A stretch of DNA of 64,000 bases from Hydrocarboniphaga effusa AP103 (lineage in GTDB: Bacteria; Pseudomonadota; Gammaproteobacteria; Nevskiales; Nevskiaceae), in assembly GCF_000271305.1 (NCBI RefSeq), contig NZ_AKGD01000001.1:248001-312000 (forward strand), given 5' to 3'. The notes under the pieces are model-generated. The model made no database searches. It saw only the letters and a program-made list of their open reading frames with translations, and was not told the DNA's origin. The position numbers and the translations under genes are program-made. Of this stretch, positions 1-9,086 are shown piece by piece. Positions within the stretch are counted from its first letter, which is position 1. Each line of letters starts with the position of its first letter.

Positions 1-175
1 AGCCGTGACGTCTGATGCGTCACTGGGACTGCCCTGACTACCAGGGGGCCGGAATGGTAGAGGCCGAAGACTGCATTGCCAAGACAAGACCGACAACAGC
101 GCGAGTCACTGTGCCGTTGCCGTGGCTGTAGAGGTTCAACCCCTGGCAGCGCCGGCTGAAGCGTCGCGCGCAGCG

Positions 176-204
176 GCTCAGCCGGCCAGGACGGCCGGCT
201 GAGC
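176..204. repeat. Perfect 12-bp inverted repeat
   Basis: Arms gctcagccggcc (176-187) and ggccggctgagc (193-204) pair perfectly around a 5-nt loop. There is no T-run on either side, so this is not a textbook intrinsic terminator. It could be a REP-like element or a processed hairpin at the end of a transcript from outside the window. Confidence 0.6.
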
Positions 205-445
205 TTCGCCGCGACAGGATGTCGCGTCGAAGCGACCCCGAGCACGGCGCTTCAGCCGGGGGGCCCGTTTGTCGGGAACCGACAAACGGGCGCGGACTTC
301 GGGGCGTGCTTTCTCTAGCCTACGGATCGATGCACGAGCAAAGAGAAGTAGGGCCCGACCGGCGAGGTCGAAACTCTAAGTTCACAACGAAGCCCGAGCG
401 GAGCGCCCACGAACAAAGCCCCTCTCTCCCTCGCTGTCGCGAGGA

Positions 446-469
446 CTCTCTCCCGCAAGCGGGAGAGAG
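446..469. repeat. Hairpin of the ctctctccc/gggagagag type, possible putA terminator
   Basis: The arms ctctctccc and gggagagag flank a gcaagc centre. The hairpin lies about 30 bp past the putA stop on the minus strand. Similar C/T-rich and G/A-rich words recur at 35726-35816, which suggests a dispersed intergenic repeat family like those common in Lysobacterales genomes. A terminator role is inferred only from its position. Confidence 0.5.
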
Positions 470-500
470 GAACGGCAGTCCAGCTCGACATTGCCAACCT

Positions 501-3500
501 TCAACCACCCGCCAGCAGCCGCGCATTCCCACCCACCGCCGCCGTATTCACCGTCAAGGTCCGCTCGGTCACGAACCTCAGCAAATAATGCGGCCCGCCC
601 GCCTTCGGGCCCGTTCCCGACAGACCCTCGCCTCCGAACGGCTGCACGCCGACGACCGCGCCGGTCATGCCGCGATTGATGTAGCAGTTGCCGACCCGCG
701 CCCTCGCCTGCACGCGCCGCCAGGTGGTTTCGATGCGCGAATGCACGCCGAGCGTGAGCCCGTAGCCGGTCGCGTTGATCGCGTCGATCACCTGGTCGAG
801 ATCCTTCGCGCGATAGCGCACCAAGTGCAGCATCGGGCCGAAATACTCGCCGTCGAGCTGCTCGATGTCCTCGATCCTCGCCACCGTCGGCGCGAAATAG
901 GTTCCGTGCGCGCAGGCCTGTGGCAACGCCACTTCGGCGACGATGCGCCCCTGCCAGCGCAGCTCGTCCGCATGCCGCTTGAGCCGTGCGAGCGCGGCGT
1001 CGTCGATGACCGGGCCGACGTCGGTTTCGAGCAGGCCCGGATCGCCGACAGCGAGTTCCTGCATCGCCCCGCGCAGCATCTGCTCGACCTTGTCGGCGAT
1101 CTCCTCCTGCACGTAGAGCACGCGCAGGGCCGAGCAGCGCTGGCCGGCCGAGTGGAAGGCCGATGCGATCGCGTCCTTGACGACCTGCTCGGGCAAGGCG
1201 GACGAATCGACGATCATCGCGTTCTGGCCGCCGGTTTCGGCGATCAGCGTGGCGATCGCGCCGGGCCTTGCGGCGAGCTGGCGATTGATGGCCTGCGCCA
1301 CTTCGACCGAGCCGGTGAACACCACGCCGGCGATGCCCACGCCGGCGCACAGCGCGGCGCCGACCTCGCCGTCGCCGAGCACGCATTGCAGCACGGTGGC
1401 CGGCACGCCGGCCTCGTGCAGCAGGCGCACCATCTGCACCGCGATCAGGTTGGTCTGCTCGGCCGGCTTGGCGACCACCGCATTGCCGCAGACCAGCGCG
1501 GCCGCGATCTGGCCCGTGAAGATCGCGAGCGGGAAGTTCCATGGCGAAATGCAGACGAACACGCCCTTGCCATGCAGCTGCAGTTCGTTGTGTTCGCCGG
1601 TGGGGCCGTTCATGACTTCGGGCGTCGACAACAGACGACGCGCATGTGTCGCGTAGTAGCGCAGGAAATCGGCGGCCTCGCGCACTTCGGCCATCGCGTC
1701 GGGCAAGGTCTTGCCGGCTTCGCGCACGAGCAGGTGCAGGAATTCGGCGCGACGCGCTTCGAGCCGGTCGGCGGCGCGATCGAGCGCATCGGCGCGCAGC
1801 GCGACCGGCGTCGCAGCCCAGGCCGGTTGCGCTCTTGCCGCGGCCGACAGCACCGCCGGCACCGTGGCGACGTCGAGCGCCATCCATTCGCCGAAGCGAC
1901 GACGGCGGTCCGACGGATCGGTGATCGCATAACGCGGCCCGGAGTTCGGCAAACCCTCGGCGAGCAGGGACGCGGCCTGCGTCGGAACCGCAGCCGAACG
2001 CAGCGCCTGCGCGAGCGCCGCCACGCCCGCTTCGTCGGCGAAGTTGAAGCCTTCCGAATTGCGTCGGGCGGCGCCGTAGAGATCGCGCGGCAGCGGCAGA
2101 CTCGGATGGGTCTTGACCGGCAACTCGGCGACCTGCGCAACCGGATCGGCGACCAGCGATTCGGGCGGCGCCTGCTCGTCGAAGATGCGATTGACGAACG
2201 AAGTGTTGGCTCCGTTCTCGAGCAGGCGACGCACGAGATACGGCAGCAGGTCTTCGTGCGAGCCGACCGGCGAATAGACGCGGCAAGGCACCGGCCATTG
2301 CTCGCGCACGACTTCGTAGAGCGCCTCGCCCATGCCGTGCAGGCGCTGGAACTCATAGCCTGACGCCGCCGTCGAGACGGAGGCTGCATAACCCGCTGCG
2401 GCTCGCGCCGCATGCTCATCGCCCGCGAAGCTGCGCACGGCCGCGATCGTGTGCGCGTTGTGCGTCGCGAACATCGGGTAGAACACGTCGCGCGCCGCGA
2501 GCAGCTTGCGTGCGCAGGCCAGATACGCGACATCGGTGTTGGGCTTGCGCGTGAACACCGGATAGCCCGGCAAGCCCTGCTCCTGGCTGCGCTTGACCTC
2601 GGTGTCCCAGTACGCGCCCTTGACGAGCCGAACCGCGAGCTTGCGGCCCGCCTTGCGTGCGACCGATTCGAGCCAGTCGATCACGGCCGGCGCGCGCTTC
2701 TGGAAGGCCTGCACGGCCAGGCCGTAGCCGCTCCAGCCGGCCAGCGAGGCATCGAGGAACACCGGCACGATCACGTCGAGCGACAGTTCGAGCCGATCGG
2801 CTTCTTCGGCATCGACGGTCAGGCCGATGTTCTGCTCGCGCGCCATCTGCGCGAGCACCAGCAGGCGCGGCGTGAGTTCGGCGAGCACGCGCTCGCGCTT
2901 GGCGAACTCGTAGCGCGGATGCAGCGCCGAGAGCTTGATCGAAATGCCCGGTCTTTCGGCCACATCACCGTCGCGGTTCGAATCGGCTCGACTGCCGATC
3001 GCCACGATCGCATCGCGATACGCCTGGTAATAGCGATCCGCATCGGCCTGCGTGAGTGCGGCTTCGCCGAGCATGTCGAAGGAATGCAGGTAGCGGATCT
3101 GATCGCGATCGCGCGTGTTCTTGAGCGCCTCGGCGATCGTGCGCCCCATCACGAACTGATGCCCCATGAGCTTCATCGCCTGGCGTACCGCGAGCCGGAT
3201 CACCGGTTCGCTCGATCGGCCGATCAGACGGTTCATCGCCGACTTGAAATTGCCTTCGGTCTGCGGCGCTACCCGCACGATCTTGCCGGTGAGCATGAGG
3301 CCCCAGGTCGAGGCATTGACGAACAGCGAGTCGCTGCGACCGAGATGCCTTTCCCAGTCGGCGCCCGCGAGCTTGTCGGCGATCAGCGCTTCGGCGGTGT
3401 CGTCGTCCGGAATGCGCAGCAGCGCCTCGGCCAGGCACATCAGCAGCACACCTTCTTCGGACGACAGATCGTACTGGCGCATGAAGGCATCGAGCGGGCT

Positions 3501-3710
3501 CTGATCGTCGCGCCTCGCGCGCACGCGCCGGACCCAGTCGACCGCTTGCGCCTGCACGGCCGCGGCGCGCTCCGCGGGCAGCTCGGCCAGGGCGCAAAGC
3601 CGGTGCAACAAGCTGGTTTCATCGGCCAGCCAGGCCGAGGTGATGGCGGTGAAAAGAGCGTCGCGCAACGGCGCGGGACGGCTGACGACGAATTCGCTGG
3701 AGTCGGTCAC
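501..3710 (-). CDS. putA: Bifunctional proline dehydrogenase / delta-1-pyrroline-5-carboxylate dehydrogenase
   Basis: PutA oxidises proline to glutamate in two steps, using FAD and then NAD+, at the inner membrane. The 1069-residue product has a PRODH barrel in its N-terminal half, with the motifs RLVKGAYWD and FATHNAHT. An aldehyde dehydrogenase half follows from about residue 540, with SPWNFPLAIFTGQ, the ETGGQNA glutamate and the catalytic cysteine in SAGQRCSALR. There is no N-terminal ribbon-helix-helix segment, so this looks like a purely enzymatic PutA and not the trifunctional repressor form. The start is GTG at 3710, with a gaggag Shine-Dalgarno about 8 nt upstream. It is divergent from the next gene and transcribed alone. 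Confidence 0.97.
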   Translation of the reverse strand: MTDSSEFVVSRPAPLRDALFTAITSAWLADETSLLHRLCALAELPAERAAAVQAQAVDWVRRVRARRDDQSPLDAFMRQYDLSSEEGVLLMCLAEALLRIPDDDTAEALIADKLAGADWERHLGRSDSLFVNASTWGLMLTGKIVRVAPQTEGNFKSAMNRLIGRSSEPVIRLAVRQAMKLMGHQFVMGRTIAEALKNTRDRDQIRYLHSFDMLGEAALTQADADRYYQAYRDAIVAIGSRADSNRDGDVAERPGISIKLSALHPRYEFAKRERVLAELTPRLLVLAQMAREQNIGLTVDAEEADRLELSLDVIVPVFLDASLAGWSGYGLAVQAFQKRAPAVIDWLESVARKAGRKLAVRLVKGAYWDTEVKRSQEQGLPGYPVFTRKPNTDVAYLACARKLLAARDVFYPMFATHNAHTIAAVRSFAGDEHAARAAAGYAASVSTAASGYEFQRLHGMGEALYEVVREQWPVPCRVYSPVGSHEDLLPYLVRRLLENGANTSFVNRIFDEQAPPESLVADPVAQVAELPVKTHPSLPLPRDLYGAARRNSEGFNFADEAGVAALAQALRSAAVPTQAASLLAEGLPNSGPRYAITDPSDRRRRFGEWMALDVATVPAVLSAAARAQPAWAATPVALRADALDRAADRLEARRAEFLHLLVREAGKTLPDAMAEVREAADFLRYYATHARRLLSTPEVMNGPTGEHNELQLHGKGVFVCISPWNFPLAIFTGQIAAALVCGNAVVAKPAEQTNLIAVQMVRLLHEAGVPATVLQCVLGDGEVGAALCAGVGIAGVVFTGSVEVAQAINRQLAARPGAIATLIAETGGQNAMIVDSSALPEQVVKDAIASAFHSAGQRCSALRVLYVQEEIADKVEQMLRGAMQELAVGDPGLLETDVGPVIDDAALARLKRHADELRWQGRIVAEVALPQACAHGTYFAPTVARIEDIEQLDGEYFGPMLHLVRYRAKDLDQVIDAINATGYGLTLGVHSRIETTWRRVQARARVGNCYINRGMTGAVVGVQPFGGEGLSGTGPKAGGPHYLLRFVTERTLTVNTAAVGGNARLLAGG

Positions 3711-3877
3711 GACGGCGCTCCTCGATAGTGTCGTGAGATTCTAGGCCTGCAACGGCGATCGAACCTGCCGGGAAAACGCCCAGCCTGCCCCTCGCTGGAC
3801 TCGCATCCGCCGTTGGTCCGATCTTCAGCCCGGATCAAGCCGGCCGATTCAGACTCGCGCGGTCGGCAGGACCGAAA

Positions 3878-3896
3878 ACCGGTCATCGATACCGGT
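3878..3896. promoter_or_regulatory. Inverted repeat accggt-N7-accggt in the putA divergent region
   Basis: Two accggt palindromes separated by catcgat lie between the start of putA (minus) and the start of the lipoprotein gene at 3930 (plus). The position and symmetry would suit an operator, but no regulator is encoded next to it, and short GC-rich palindromes occur by chance in such DNA. Confidence 0.2.
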
Positions 3897-3929
3897 AGCC
3901 AGAGTCACAACGAGGAGGACACAGGGGGA

Positions 3930-5075
3930 ATGAGGGGCCAGTCATCACGCAGCCTGTGCGCGTCGTATCGTCCTGGACGGCTCGTATGGCAACGCCTGCT
4001 GGTGATCTTCGGCTGTCTCGCGTTGTTGAACGCCTGCTCAGTGTTCCGCCACAAGCCAGAGCCCGGCTCCCCTGAAGCGATCGCGGCCGAGCAGGCCAAA
4101 GCCGAGAAGGAAGAACGTAAGCGCCGGCTCAAGGACGAGCGCAAACGCAACAACCCCTGCGAATTCCAAAGCGAAGACGAAGTGCCGGTGATCGACGACA
4201 CGCGCGTGATGCTGCAGAAGCGCACCTGCACCGCCGCGCTGTGGCTCGACGGCCTGTTCGGCGACGAAGGCGGCGACGTCGAAGCAGCCAAGCGCACGCA
4301 CGGTTTCGTGCAGCTCAACAACACCTGGTCGGAGTTCGACGGCTACAACTCGCGCATGCGCATGCGCGTCGAGTTCGACCTGCCGACGATGGAAGACCGG
4401 CTTTCAGCCTTCATCGGCCGCGACAGCGACGAAGACTTCGTGCGCGGCCGAACCGAGACCTCCGAACTGCGCGATACCTTTCCGACGCTCGACGGCCAGA
4501 ACCAATGGCTCGCCGGCCTTGGCTATGCCTTGCCTTCCAGCACCAACCTGCAGACGCAGTTTCGCGTGGGCGTGCGCGGGGCGACCTCGCCTCGCGCGTT
4601 CGTGCAATCGCGCGTTCGCTACATGCTCTACTCGGATGACAATGACGTCGCCTACCTGCGCACAACCCCGTTCTGGAACACGCGCGATGGCTTCGGCATC
4701 ACCCAGAACTTCGATTTCAGCCACGTGCTGACGCCCAAGCACCTGCTGCGCTGGTACACCATCGGCACCATCTCCGAGCGCAGCGAAGGACTCAACTGGC
4801 GCAACTCGCTGGTGCTCTACCAAAACCTCAACTACCGGCGTGGCCTGGCCTACGAAGCGTTCATCCGTGGCGAAACCGACGAGCCCGAGCCGCTCTACGA
4901 ATACGGGGCGCGCATCCTGTTCCGCCATCCGTTCCTCAAGCGGAGGATGTATCTGGAGTGGGCCGCGGGCTACAGCTGGCCACGCATCGATCCGAACAAG
5001 CCGCGCGACGGCTCGACCAACATCGGCCTGTCGCTGGAACTGCCGTTCGGCACCGAATTCGTCGAGAAGAACTGA
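3930..5075 (+). CDS. Putative outer-membrane lipoprotein/beta-barrel-like protein
   Basis: I do not recognise the family. The 381-residue product has a hydrophobic segment at about 21-35 ending in LLNAC, which fits a lipoprotein lipobox. A highly charged stretch rich in K, E and R follows (about 50-75), then a region with alternating polar and aromatic residues and repeated Y/W-containing strands, as in outer-membrane barrels. It ends LSLELPFGTEFVEKN. The frame is open from 3813, but the ATG at 3930 is preferred because it follows gaggagg and puts the signal-like segment near the N terminus. The gene runs alone ahead of cutA. A role in the envelope is inferred from the signal and composition only. 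Confidence 0.7.
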   Translation: MRGQSSRSLCASYRPGRLVWQRLLVIFGCLALLNACSVFRHKPEPGSPEAIAAEQAKAEKEERKRRLKDERKRNNPCEFQSEDEVPVIDDTRVMLQKRTCTAALWLDGLFGDEGGDVEAAKRTHGFVQLNNTWSEFDGYNSRMRMRVEFDLPTMEDRLSAFIGRDSDEDFVRGRTETSELRDTFPTLDGQNQWLAGLGYALPSSTNLQTQFRVGVRGATSPRAFVQSRVRYMLYSDDNDVAYLRTTPFWNTRDGFGITQNFDFSHVLTPKHLLRWYTIGTISERSEGLNWRNSLVLYQNLNYRRGLAYEAFIRGETDEPEPLYEYGARILFRHPFLKRRMYLEWAAGYSWPRIDPNKPRDGSTNIGLSLELPFGTEFVEKN

Positions 5076-5158
5076 TCACGGCAAAGCGGCGTTGTGACGC
5101 GGCGCGCCCATGGCTTCTACAATGCGTGCTGTCCTGGTTTGGCCTCCCCAACAACGCC

Positions 5159-5488
5159 ATGAGCACCGAAGCATCCGAAGCTGTGCTCATGGTCACCGTG
5201 AGCTGTCCACCCGAGCGCGCCGAGCCCCTCGCCGCCCAGCTCGTCGACGCCCGCCTCGCCGCCTGCGTGAACATCGTGCCGACCGTGCGCTCGATCTATC
5301 GCTGGAACAACGAAGTGCGAAGCGATGACGAGTCGCTGATGCTGATCAAGACCGCCGAATCGCGCTTCGAAGCGCTCAAGGCCTTCGTGCTCGACCATCA
5401 TCCTTACGAACTTCCCGAAATCGTCGCGGTCAAGCTCACGCCCGCACACACGCCTTATCTCGCATGGGTTCTCGAAAACACACTCTGA
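5159..5488 (+). CDS. cutA: CutA1 divalent ion tolerance protein
   Basis: CutA1 is a small trimeric, ferredoxin-fold protein linked to divalent cation tolerance. The 109-residue product is full length for the family and has its characteristic order: LAACVNIVPTVRSIYRWNNEV in the middle, DDESLMLIKT, then HPYELPEIVAV and YLAWV near the end. The ATG at 5159 gives the normal length; an upstream frame extension overlaps the previous gene and is unlikely. The following gene begins inside its last codons, so the two are translationally coupled. In enterobacteria cutA also sits next to dsbD. Confidence 0.93.
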   Translation: MSTEASEAVLMVTVSCPPERAEPLAAQLVDARLAACVNIVPTVRSIYRWNNEVRSDDESLMLIKTAESRFEALKAFVLDHHPYELPEIVAVKLTPAHTPYLAWVLENTL

Positions 5489-5931
5489 GCCTGGTCGCCG
5501 GTCTGCTGATCGGCTCGCTGTCGATGGCGACCCCGATGCCGGCGGCCGCCGTCGACTGGCTAAAGCCCAAAACCGACGACGATCTGCTGCCCGCCGACGA
5601 GGCGATTCAGGTGCAGGCCGCGGTCTGGCAGAACGGCGAGCTCAGCGTCGGCCTCGAAGCCGCCAAAGGCGTCTATGTGTATCGCGACAAGCTCAGCCTC
5701 GAGGCCCTGCAGCCCGCGAGCGCCAGGCTCGGCAAGCTCAAGCTTCCCGATGGCGAGCCGCATCACGACGACCACTTCGGCGACGTGCGCGTGCTGCGCG
5801 GTAGCGTGCTCGCACGCGCCGCGGTCGCCAACGCGCCGCAGCAGGTTCGCGTCCGTTACCAAGGCTGTGCCGAAAACCGCGTCTGCTATCCGCCGCAGAC
5901 CCGCATCCTGACCGTGGAGAAGCTCAACTGA
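5464..5931 (+). CDS. Stand-alone DsbD N-terminal (alpha) domain protein, periplasmic
   Basis: This 155-residue exported protein corresponds only to the N-terminal disulfide-reducing domain of DsbD. A signal peptide covers about residues 1-29 (VAGLLIGSLSM core, AAA end). Near the C terminus is YQGCAENRVCYPPQTR, whose two cysteines match the redox pair of DsbD-alpha. The eight-helix membrane domain and the C-terminal thioredoxin domain of normal DsbD are absent. The start overlaps cutA by 25 bp, and the stop overlaps the start of the TlpA-like gene (TGATG), so the three form an operon. Electrons would have to come from a membrane partner encoded elsewhere, or from the adjacent thioredoxin-like protein. 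Confidence 0.85.
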   Translation: MGSRKHTLSLVAGLLIGSLSMATPMPAAAVDWLKPKTDDDLLPADEAIQVQAAVWQNGELSVGLEAAKGVYVYRDKLSLEALQPASARLGKLKLPDGEPHHDDHFGDVRVLRGSVLARAAVANAPQQVRVRYQGCAENRVCYPPQTRILTVEKLN

Positions 5932-6473
5932 TGTCACGCAAGTTCTCGCAGCTGGCCGTGGTGCTCGGCCTGGGCGTGGTCGCGGCCGCCGGCGGCTACG
6001 GCGCCTATCGCTATCTCGCGAGCCCCACCGTCATCGACGAGCCGGGCGGCCAGGCGCCCGCGATCTCGCTGCCCGACCTGACCGGCCAGCCGCGCACGCT
6101 CGCGGAATTTCGCGGCAAGCTCGTGCTGGTGAATTTCTGGGCGACCTGGTGCACGCCCTGCCTCAAGGAAATTCCGATGCTGATCGACATGCAGACCCGC
6201 TTCGGCGAACAGGGCCTGCAGATCGTCGGCCCGGCGATGGATACTCCGGAGGCCGTGCGCAACAAGGCGCCGCAGCTCGGCATCCCGTACCCGGTGCTCG
6301 TCGGCGACGCCGAAATCGTCGATGCGATGCAGGCGCTCGGCGACACGCTCGGGGCGCTTCCATACTCCGTTCTGATTGATGCGAATGGAGAAATCGTGTT
6401 CCGCAAGCATGGCGAGTTCGAGCGGGATGAGCTCGAAAAGCTCATCGCAAGCCATCTTCCGAAGGCCGGTTGA
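5931..6473 (+). CDS. TlpA/ResA-like membrane-anchored thioredoxin
   Basis: The 180-residue product has an N-terminal membrane anchor (about residues 8-25) and a redoxin domain with the active-site motif WATWCTPC at about residues 66-73. A cis-proline region, LGALPYSVLID, follows. Family members reduce periplasmic disulfides, for example apocytochrome c or oxidoreductase partners. The gene overlaps the stop of the DsbD-alpha gene, so the two proteins are probably made together and may form one electron-transfer chain. Next come about 140 non-coding bases before aroQ, so it ends this short operon. The precise client is not visible from the sequence. Confidence 0.9.
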   Translation: MSRKFSQLAVVLGLGVVAAAGGYGAYRYLASPTVIDEPGGQAPAISLPDLTGQPRTLAEFRGKLVLVNFWATWCTPCLKEIPMLIDMQTRFGEQGLQIVGPAMDTPEAVRNKAPQLGIPYPVLVGDAEIVDAMQALGDTLGALPYSVLIDANGEIVFRKHGEFERDELEKLIASHLPKAG

Positions 6474-6615
6474 ACGAGCGGTCGAGTGGCGCTACGGCCA
6501 ACCTGCGGCTAAATCCATGCCATCGGCGCCCATCGTGTAGGCAAAATCTGGCAATTTGGCTTTTTGCCAAGAGCTAGGGCAGAATCCGGTTCTCTCGACC
6601 ACGGACCATCGCCAC

Positions 6616-7062
6616 GTGAGCCATCTGCTGCTGCTGAATGGCCCCAATCTGAATCTGCTCGGCACGCGAGAGCCCGAGGTCTACGGCTCGACCACGCTCG
6701 CCGACATCGAGACCCAGCTGGCTCGCGAAGCCCAGGCACTCGGCCATCAGCTGTCGGTCTTCCAGAGCAACCATGAAGGCGCCCTGGTCGATCGGGTCCA
6801 CCGGGCACGCGATGAAAAAGTCGGTTTCATCCTGATCAACCCCGGCGCGTACACGCACACCAGCATCGCCCTGCGCGACGCCCTGCTCGGGGTCTGCATC
6901 CCGTTCATCGAAATTCATCTCTCCAACGTGCATGCGAGAGAGCGCTTCCGCCATCACTCGTATCTGTCCGACGTCGCGGCGGGCGTGATCCTGGGCCTCG
7001 GCGCCCAGGGCTACAGCCTGGCGCTACAGGCCGCGCATGCGCGCCTGTCCAACAACACCTGA
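6616..7062 (+). CDS. aroQ: Type II 3-dehydroquinate dehydratase
   Basis: AroQ converts 3-dehydroquinate to 3-dehydroshikimate, the third step of the shikimate pathway, in the cytoplasm. The sequence has [18 protein letters not shown] at the start, the [14 protein letters not shown] motif, [10 protein letters not shown] with the catalytic region, and [19 protein letters not shown]. The GTG at 6616 gives 148 residues, the usual length. An in-frame ATG at 6556 would add 20 unconserved residues. The order aroQ-accB-accC is typical of gammaproteobacteria. Only 36 bp separate it from accB. Confidence 0.95.
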   Translation: MSHLLLLNGPNLNLLGTREPEVYGSTTLADIETQLAREAQALGHQLSVFQSNHEGALVDRVHRARDEKVGFILINPGAYTHTSIALRDALLGVCIPFIEIHLSNVHARERFRHHSYLSDVAAGVILGLGAQGYSLALQAAHARLSNNT

Positions 7063-7098
7063 GCTGCACAGTCAAATTTAAGGGGAAGAGACATCACA

Positions 7099-7569
7099 AT
7101 GGATCTCAGAAAAATCAAGACGCTGATCGAGCTCGTCGAGCAGTCCGGAATTTCCGAGCTCGAAGTGCGCGAAGGCGAGGAATCGGTGCGCATCAGCCGC
7201 CAGACCGCGCCGGTGCAATACATCGCATCGGCCGCCGCTCCGGCCGCCCAGCCAGCCGTCGCTCCAGCCGCCGCCCCAGCTCCCGCTGCCACACCGGCCG
7301 CTGCGCCCGCCCCGGCCGAAGCGCCGAAGCCGAGCGGACACGTGGTCCGCGCGCCGATGGTCGGCACCTTCTATCGCTCGCCGTCGCCCAACGCCAAGTC
7401 GTTCGTCGAAGTGGGCCAGACCGTCAAGGTCGGCCAGACGCTCTGCATCATCGAGGCGATGAAGATGCTCAACCAGATCGAATCCGATCGCGCCGGCGTG
7501 GTCGTCGACATCCTGGTCGACAACGAGCGCCCGGTGGAATTCGACCAGCCGCTCTTCGTCATCGAGTAA
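7099..7569 (+). CDS. accB: Biotin carboxyl carrier protein of acetyl-CoA carboxylase
   Basis: AccB carries biotin between the biotin carboxylase AccC and the carboxyltransferase AccAD in the first step of fatty acid synthesis. The 156-residue protein has an N-terminal helix region, a long Ala/Pro-rich linker (about residues 44-78) and a biotinyl domain with the EAMKM biotinylation lysine at about residue 122. A clear aaggggaagag Shine-Dalgarno precedes the ATG. accC follows 37 bp downstream, and the two subunits are commonly co-transcribed. Confidence 0.97.
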   Translation: MDLRKIKTLIELVEQSGISELEVREGEESVRISRQTAPVQYIASAAAPAAQPAVAPAAAPAPAATPAAAPAPAEAPKPSGHVVRAPMVGTFYRSPSPNAKSFVEVGQTVKVGQTLCIIEAMKMLNQIESDRAGVVVDILVDNERPVEFDQPLFVIE

Positions 7570-7606
7570 GCGCCCCCATGACGAAGCCGATGGGCTGCAT
7601 CGCGCC

Positions 7607-8965
7607 ATGAAAGACATCAAGAAAATCCTGATCGCCAACCGCGGCGAGATCGCGCTGCGCATCCTGCGCGCCTGCCGCGAAATGGGCATCAAGACGGTGG
7701 CCGTGTATTCGCAGGCCGACCGCGACCTCAAGCACGTGCTGCTGGCCGACGAAGCCGTCTGCATCGGCCCGCCGGCCGCGCAGAAGAGCTACCTCAACAT
7801 GGCGGCCATCATCAGCGCCGCCGAGGTCACGCAGGCCGACGCGATCCACCCGGGCTACGGCTTTCTGTCCGAGAATGCCGACTTCGCCGAAAGCGTCGAG
7901 CGCTCGGGCTTCCGCTTCATCGGTCCGCGCGCGGAAACCATCCGCCTGATGGGCTCCAAGACCAACGCCAAGGCCGAGATGATCGCGGCCGGCGTGCCGT
8001 GCGTGCCGGGCTCCGACGGCGCCCTGCCCGAGAACGACGAGGAGTGCCTCGCGATCGCGGCCAAGGTCGGCTATCCGGTGCTGATCAAGGCGGCATCCGG
8101 TGGCGGCGGTCGCGGCATGCAGGTGGTCAAGACCGAGGCCGAGCTGATCGACAAGATCGGCATCGCGCGCACCGAGGCGCTCAATGCGTTCAAGGATGCG
8201 ACGGTGTTCCTCGAGAAATATCTCGAGACGCCGCGCCACGTCGAAGTGCAGGTGCTTGCCGACGGCCAGGGCAACGCGATCCATCTCGGCGAGCGCGACT
8301 GCTCGATGCAGCGCCGCAACCAGAAAGTGGTCGAGGAATGCACCGCTCCGGGCGTCACCGACGAGCAGCGCGACCAGATCGGCCAGCTCTGCGTCGAGGC
8401 CTGCAAGCGCATCGGCTATCGCGGCGCGGGAACCTTCGAGTTCCTCTACGACCAGGGACAGTTCTACTTCATCGAAATGAACACGCGTATCCAGGTCGAG
8501 CACCCGGTGACCGAGATGGTCACCGGCGTCGACCTGATTCGCGAGATGATCCGCATCGCCGACGGCAAGCCGCTGACGAAGAAGCAGGGCAACATCCGCA
8601 TGCGCGGTCACGCGATCGAATGCCGCATCAACGCCGAGAACCCGCGCACCTTCGTGCCCTCGCCCGGCACCATCACCAAGTACCATCCGCCGGGCGGACC
8701 GGGCGTGCGCATGGATACGCACATCTACGCGGGCTATCGCGTGCCGCCGCATTACGACTCGATGATCGGCAAGCTGATCTGCTGGGGCAACACGCGCCAG
8801 TCGGCGATCGCGCGCATGCAGGTGGCGCTGTCCGAGATGATCATCGAGGGCATCGAGACCAACATCAACCTGCAGCGCCGGATCATGGCCGACAAGGTGT
8901 TCCAGCGCGGCGAGCACAACATTCACTATCTGGCGGACATGCTCGCGGAGTGGCAGACGGAATAA
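7607..8965 (+). CDS. accC: Biotin carboxylase subunit of acetyl-CoA carboxylase
   Basis: AccC carboxylates the biotin of AccB, using ATP and bicarbonate. The 452-residue length matches the family. The protein begins with [18 protein letters not shown] and has [15 protein letters not shown], the glycine-rich ATP loop [11 protein letters not shown], and the active-site stretch [20 protein letters not shown]. It follows accB in one transcription unit. Directly after the stop lies an array of gggagac repeats, which separates it from prmA. Confidence 0.98.
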   Translation: MKDIKKILIANRGEIALRILRACREMGIKTVAVYSQADRDLKHVLLADEAVCIGPPAAQKSYLNMAAIISAAEVTQADAIHPGYGFLSENADFAESVERSGFRFIGPRAETIRLMGSKTNAKAEMIAAGVPCVPGSDGALPENDEECLAIAAKVGYPVLIKAASGGGGRGMQVVKTEAELIDKIGIARTEALNAFKDATVFLEKYLETPRHVEVQVLADGQGNAIHLGERDCSMQRRNQKVVEECTAPGVTDEQRDQIGQLCVEACKRIGYRGAGTFEFLYDQGQFYFIEMNTRIQVEHPVTEMVTGVDLIREMIRIADGKPLTKKQGNIRMRGHAIECRINAENPRTFVPSPGTITKYHPPGGPGVRMDTHIYAGYRVPPHYDSMIGKLICWGNTRQSAIARMQVALSEMIIEGIETNINLQRRIMADKVFQRGEHNIHYLADMLAEWQTE

Positions 8966-8970
8966 AAGCC

Positions 8971-9080
8971 GGGAGACGGGAGACGGGAGACGGGAGACGT
9001 AAAAGCTTGAGGCATCGAGAAGTGTTGGTTAACGCGATGCCGCTGCTGTAACGTCTCCCGTCTCTCGTTCCCCGTCCCCC
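8971..9080. repeat. Inverted arrays of a 7-bp unit between accC and prmA
   Basis: Four perfect tandem gggagac units occupy 8971-8998. At 9053-9080 are four head-to-tail units of the complementary type, the first perfect (gtctccc) and the rest degenerate (gtctctc, gttcccc, gtccccc). Between the arms a second inverted repeat pairs ggcatcg (9011-9017) with cgatgcc (9035-9041). The whole can fold into a long two-step hairpin. It sits between two genes of the same strand, so it could attenuate read-through or stabilise the accBC message. The unit structure suggests growth by replication slippage. Confidence 0.75.
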
Positions 9081-9086
9081 GCAAAA

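Larger units (their letters stand above)
1..500. other. Non-coding stretch downstream of putA
   Basis: I see no convincing gene here. Reading frames are short and lack family-like composition. One frame on the plus strand stops at 35-37 and could be the last residues of a gene that begins before the window, but 11 codons are too few to judge. The stretch holds several hairpins: a 6-bp stem at 38-43/55-60, a 12-bp perfect stem at 176-204 and a 9-11-bp stem at 446-469. The last lies just past the putA stop and may terminate that transcript. Confidence 0.5.

Noticed and set aside
219..2363. A 714-codon plus-strand frame over putA
   Set aside because: It is the complementary shadow of putA, with no family features.
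3813..3929. Longer N terminus for the lipoprotein at 3930
   Set aside because: The extension has no signal character and would bury the lipobox segment; a ribosome site precedes 3930.
8971..8998. Possible CRISPR or satellite from gggagac tandem units
   Set aside because: Units are 7 bp and contiguous with no spacers. It is a slippage array.
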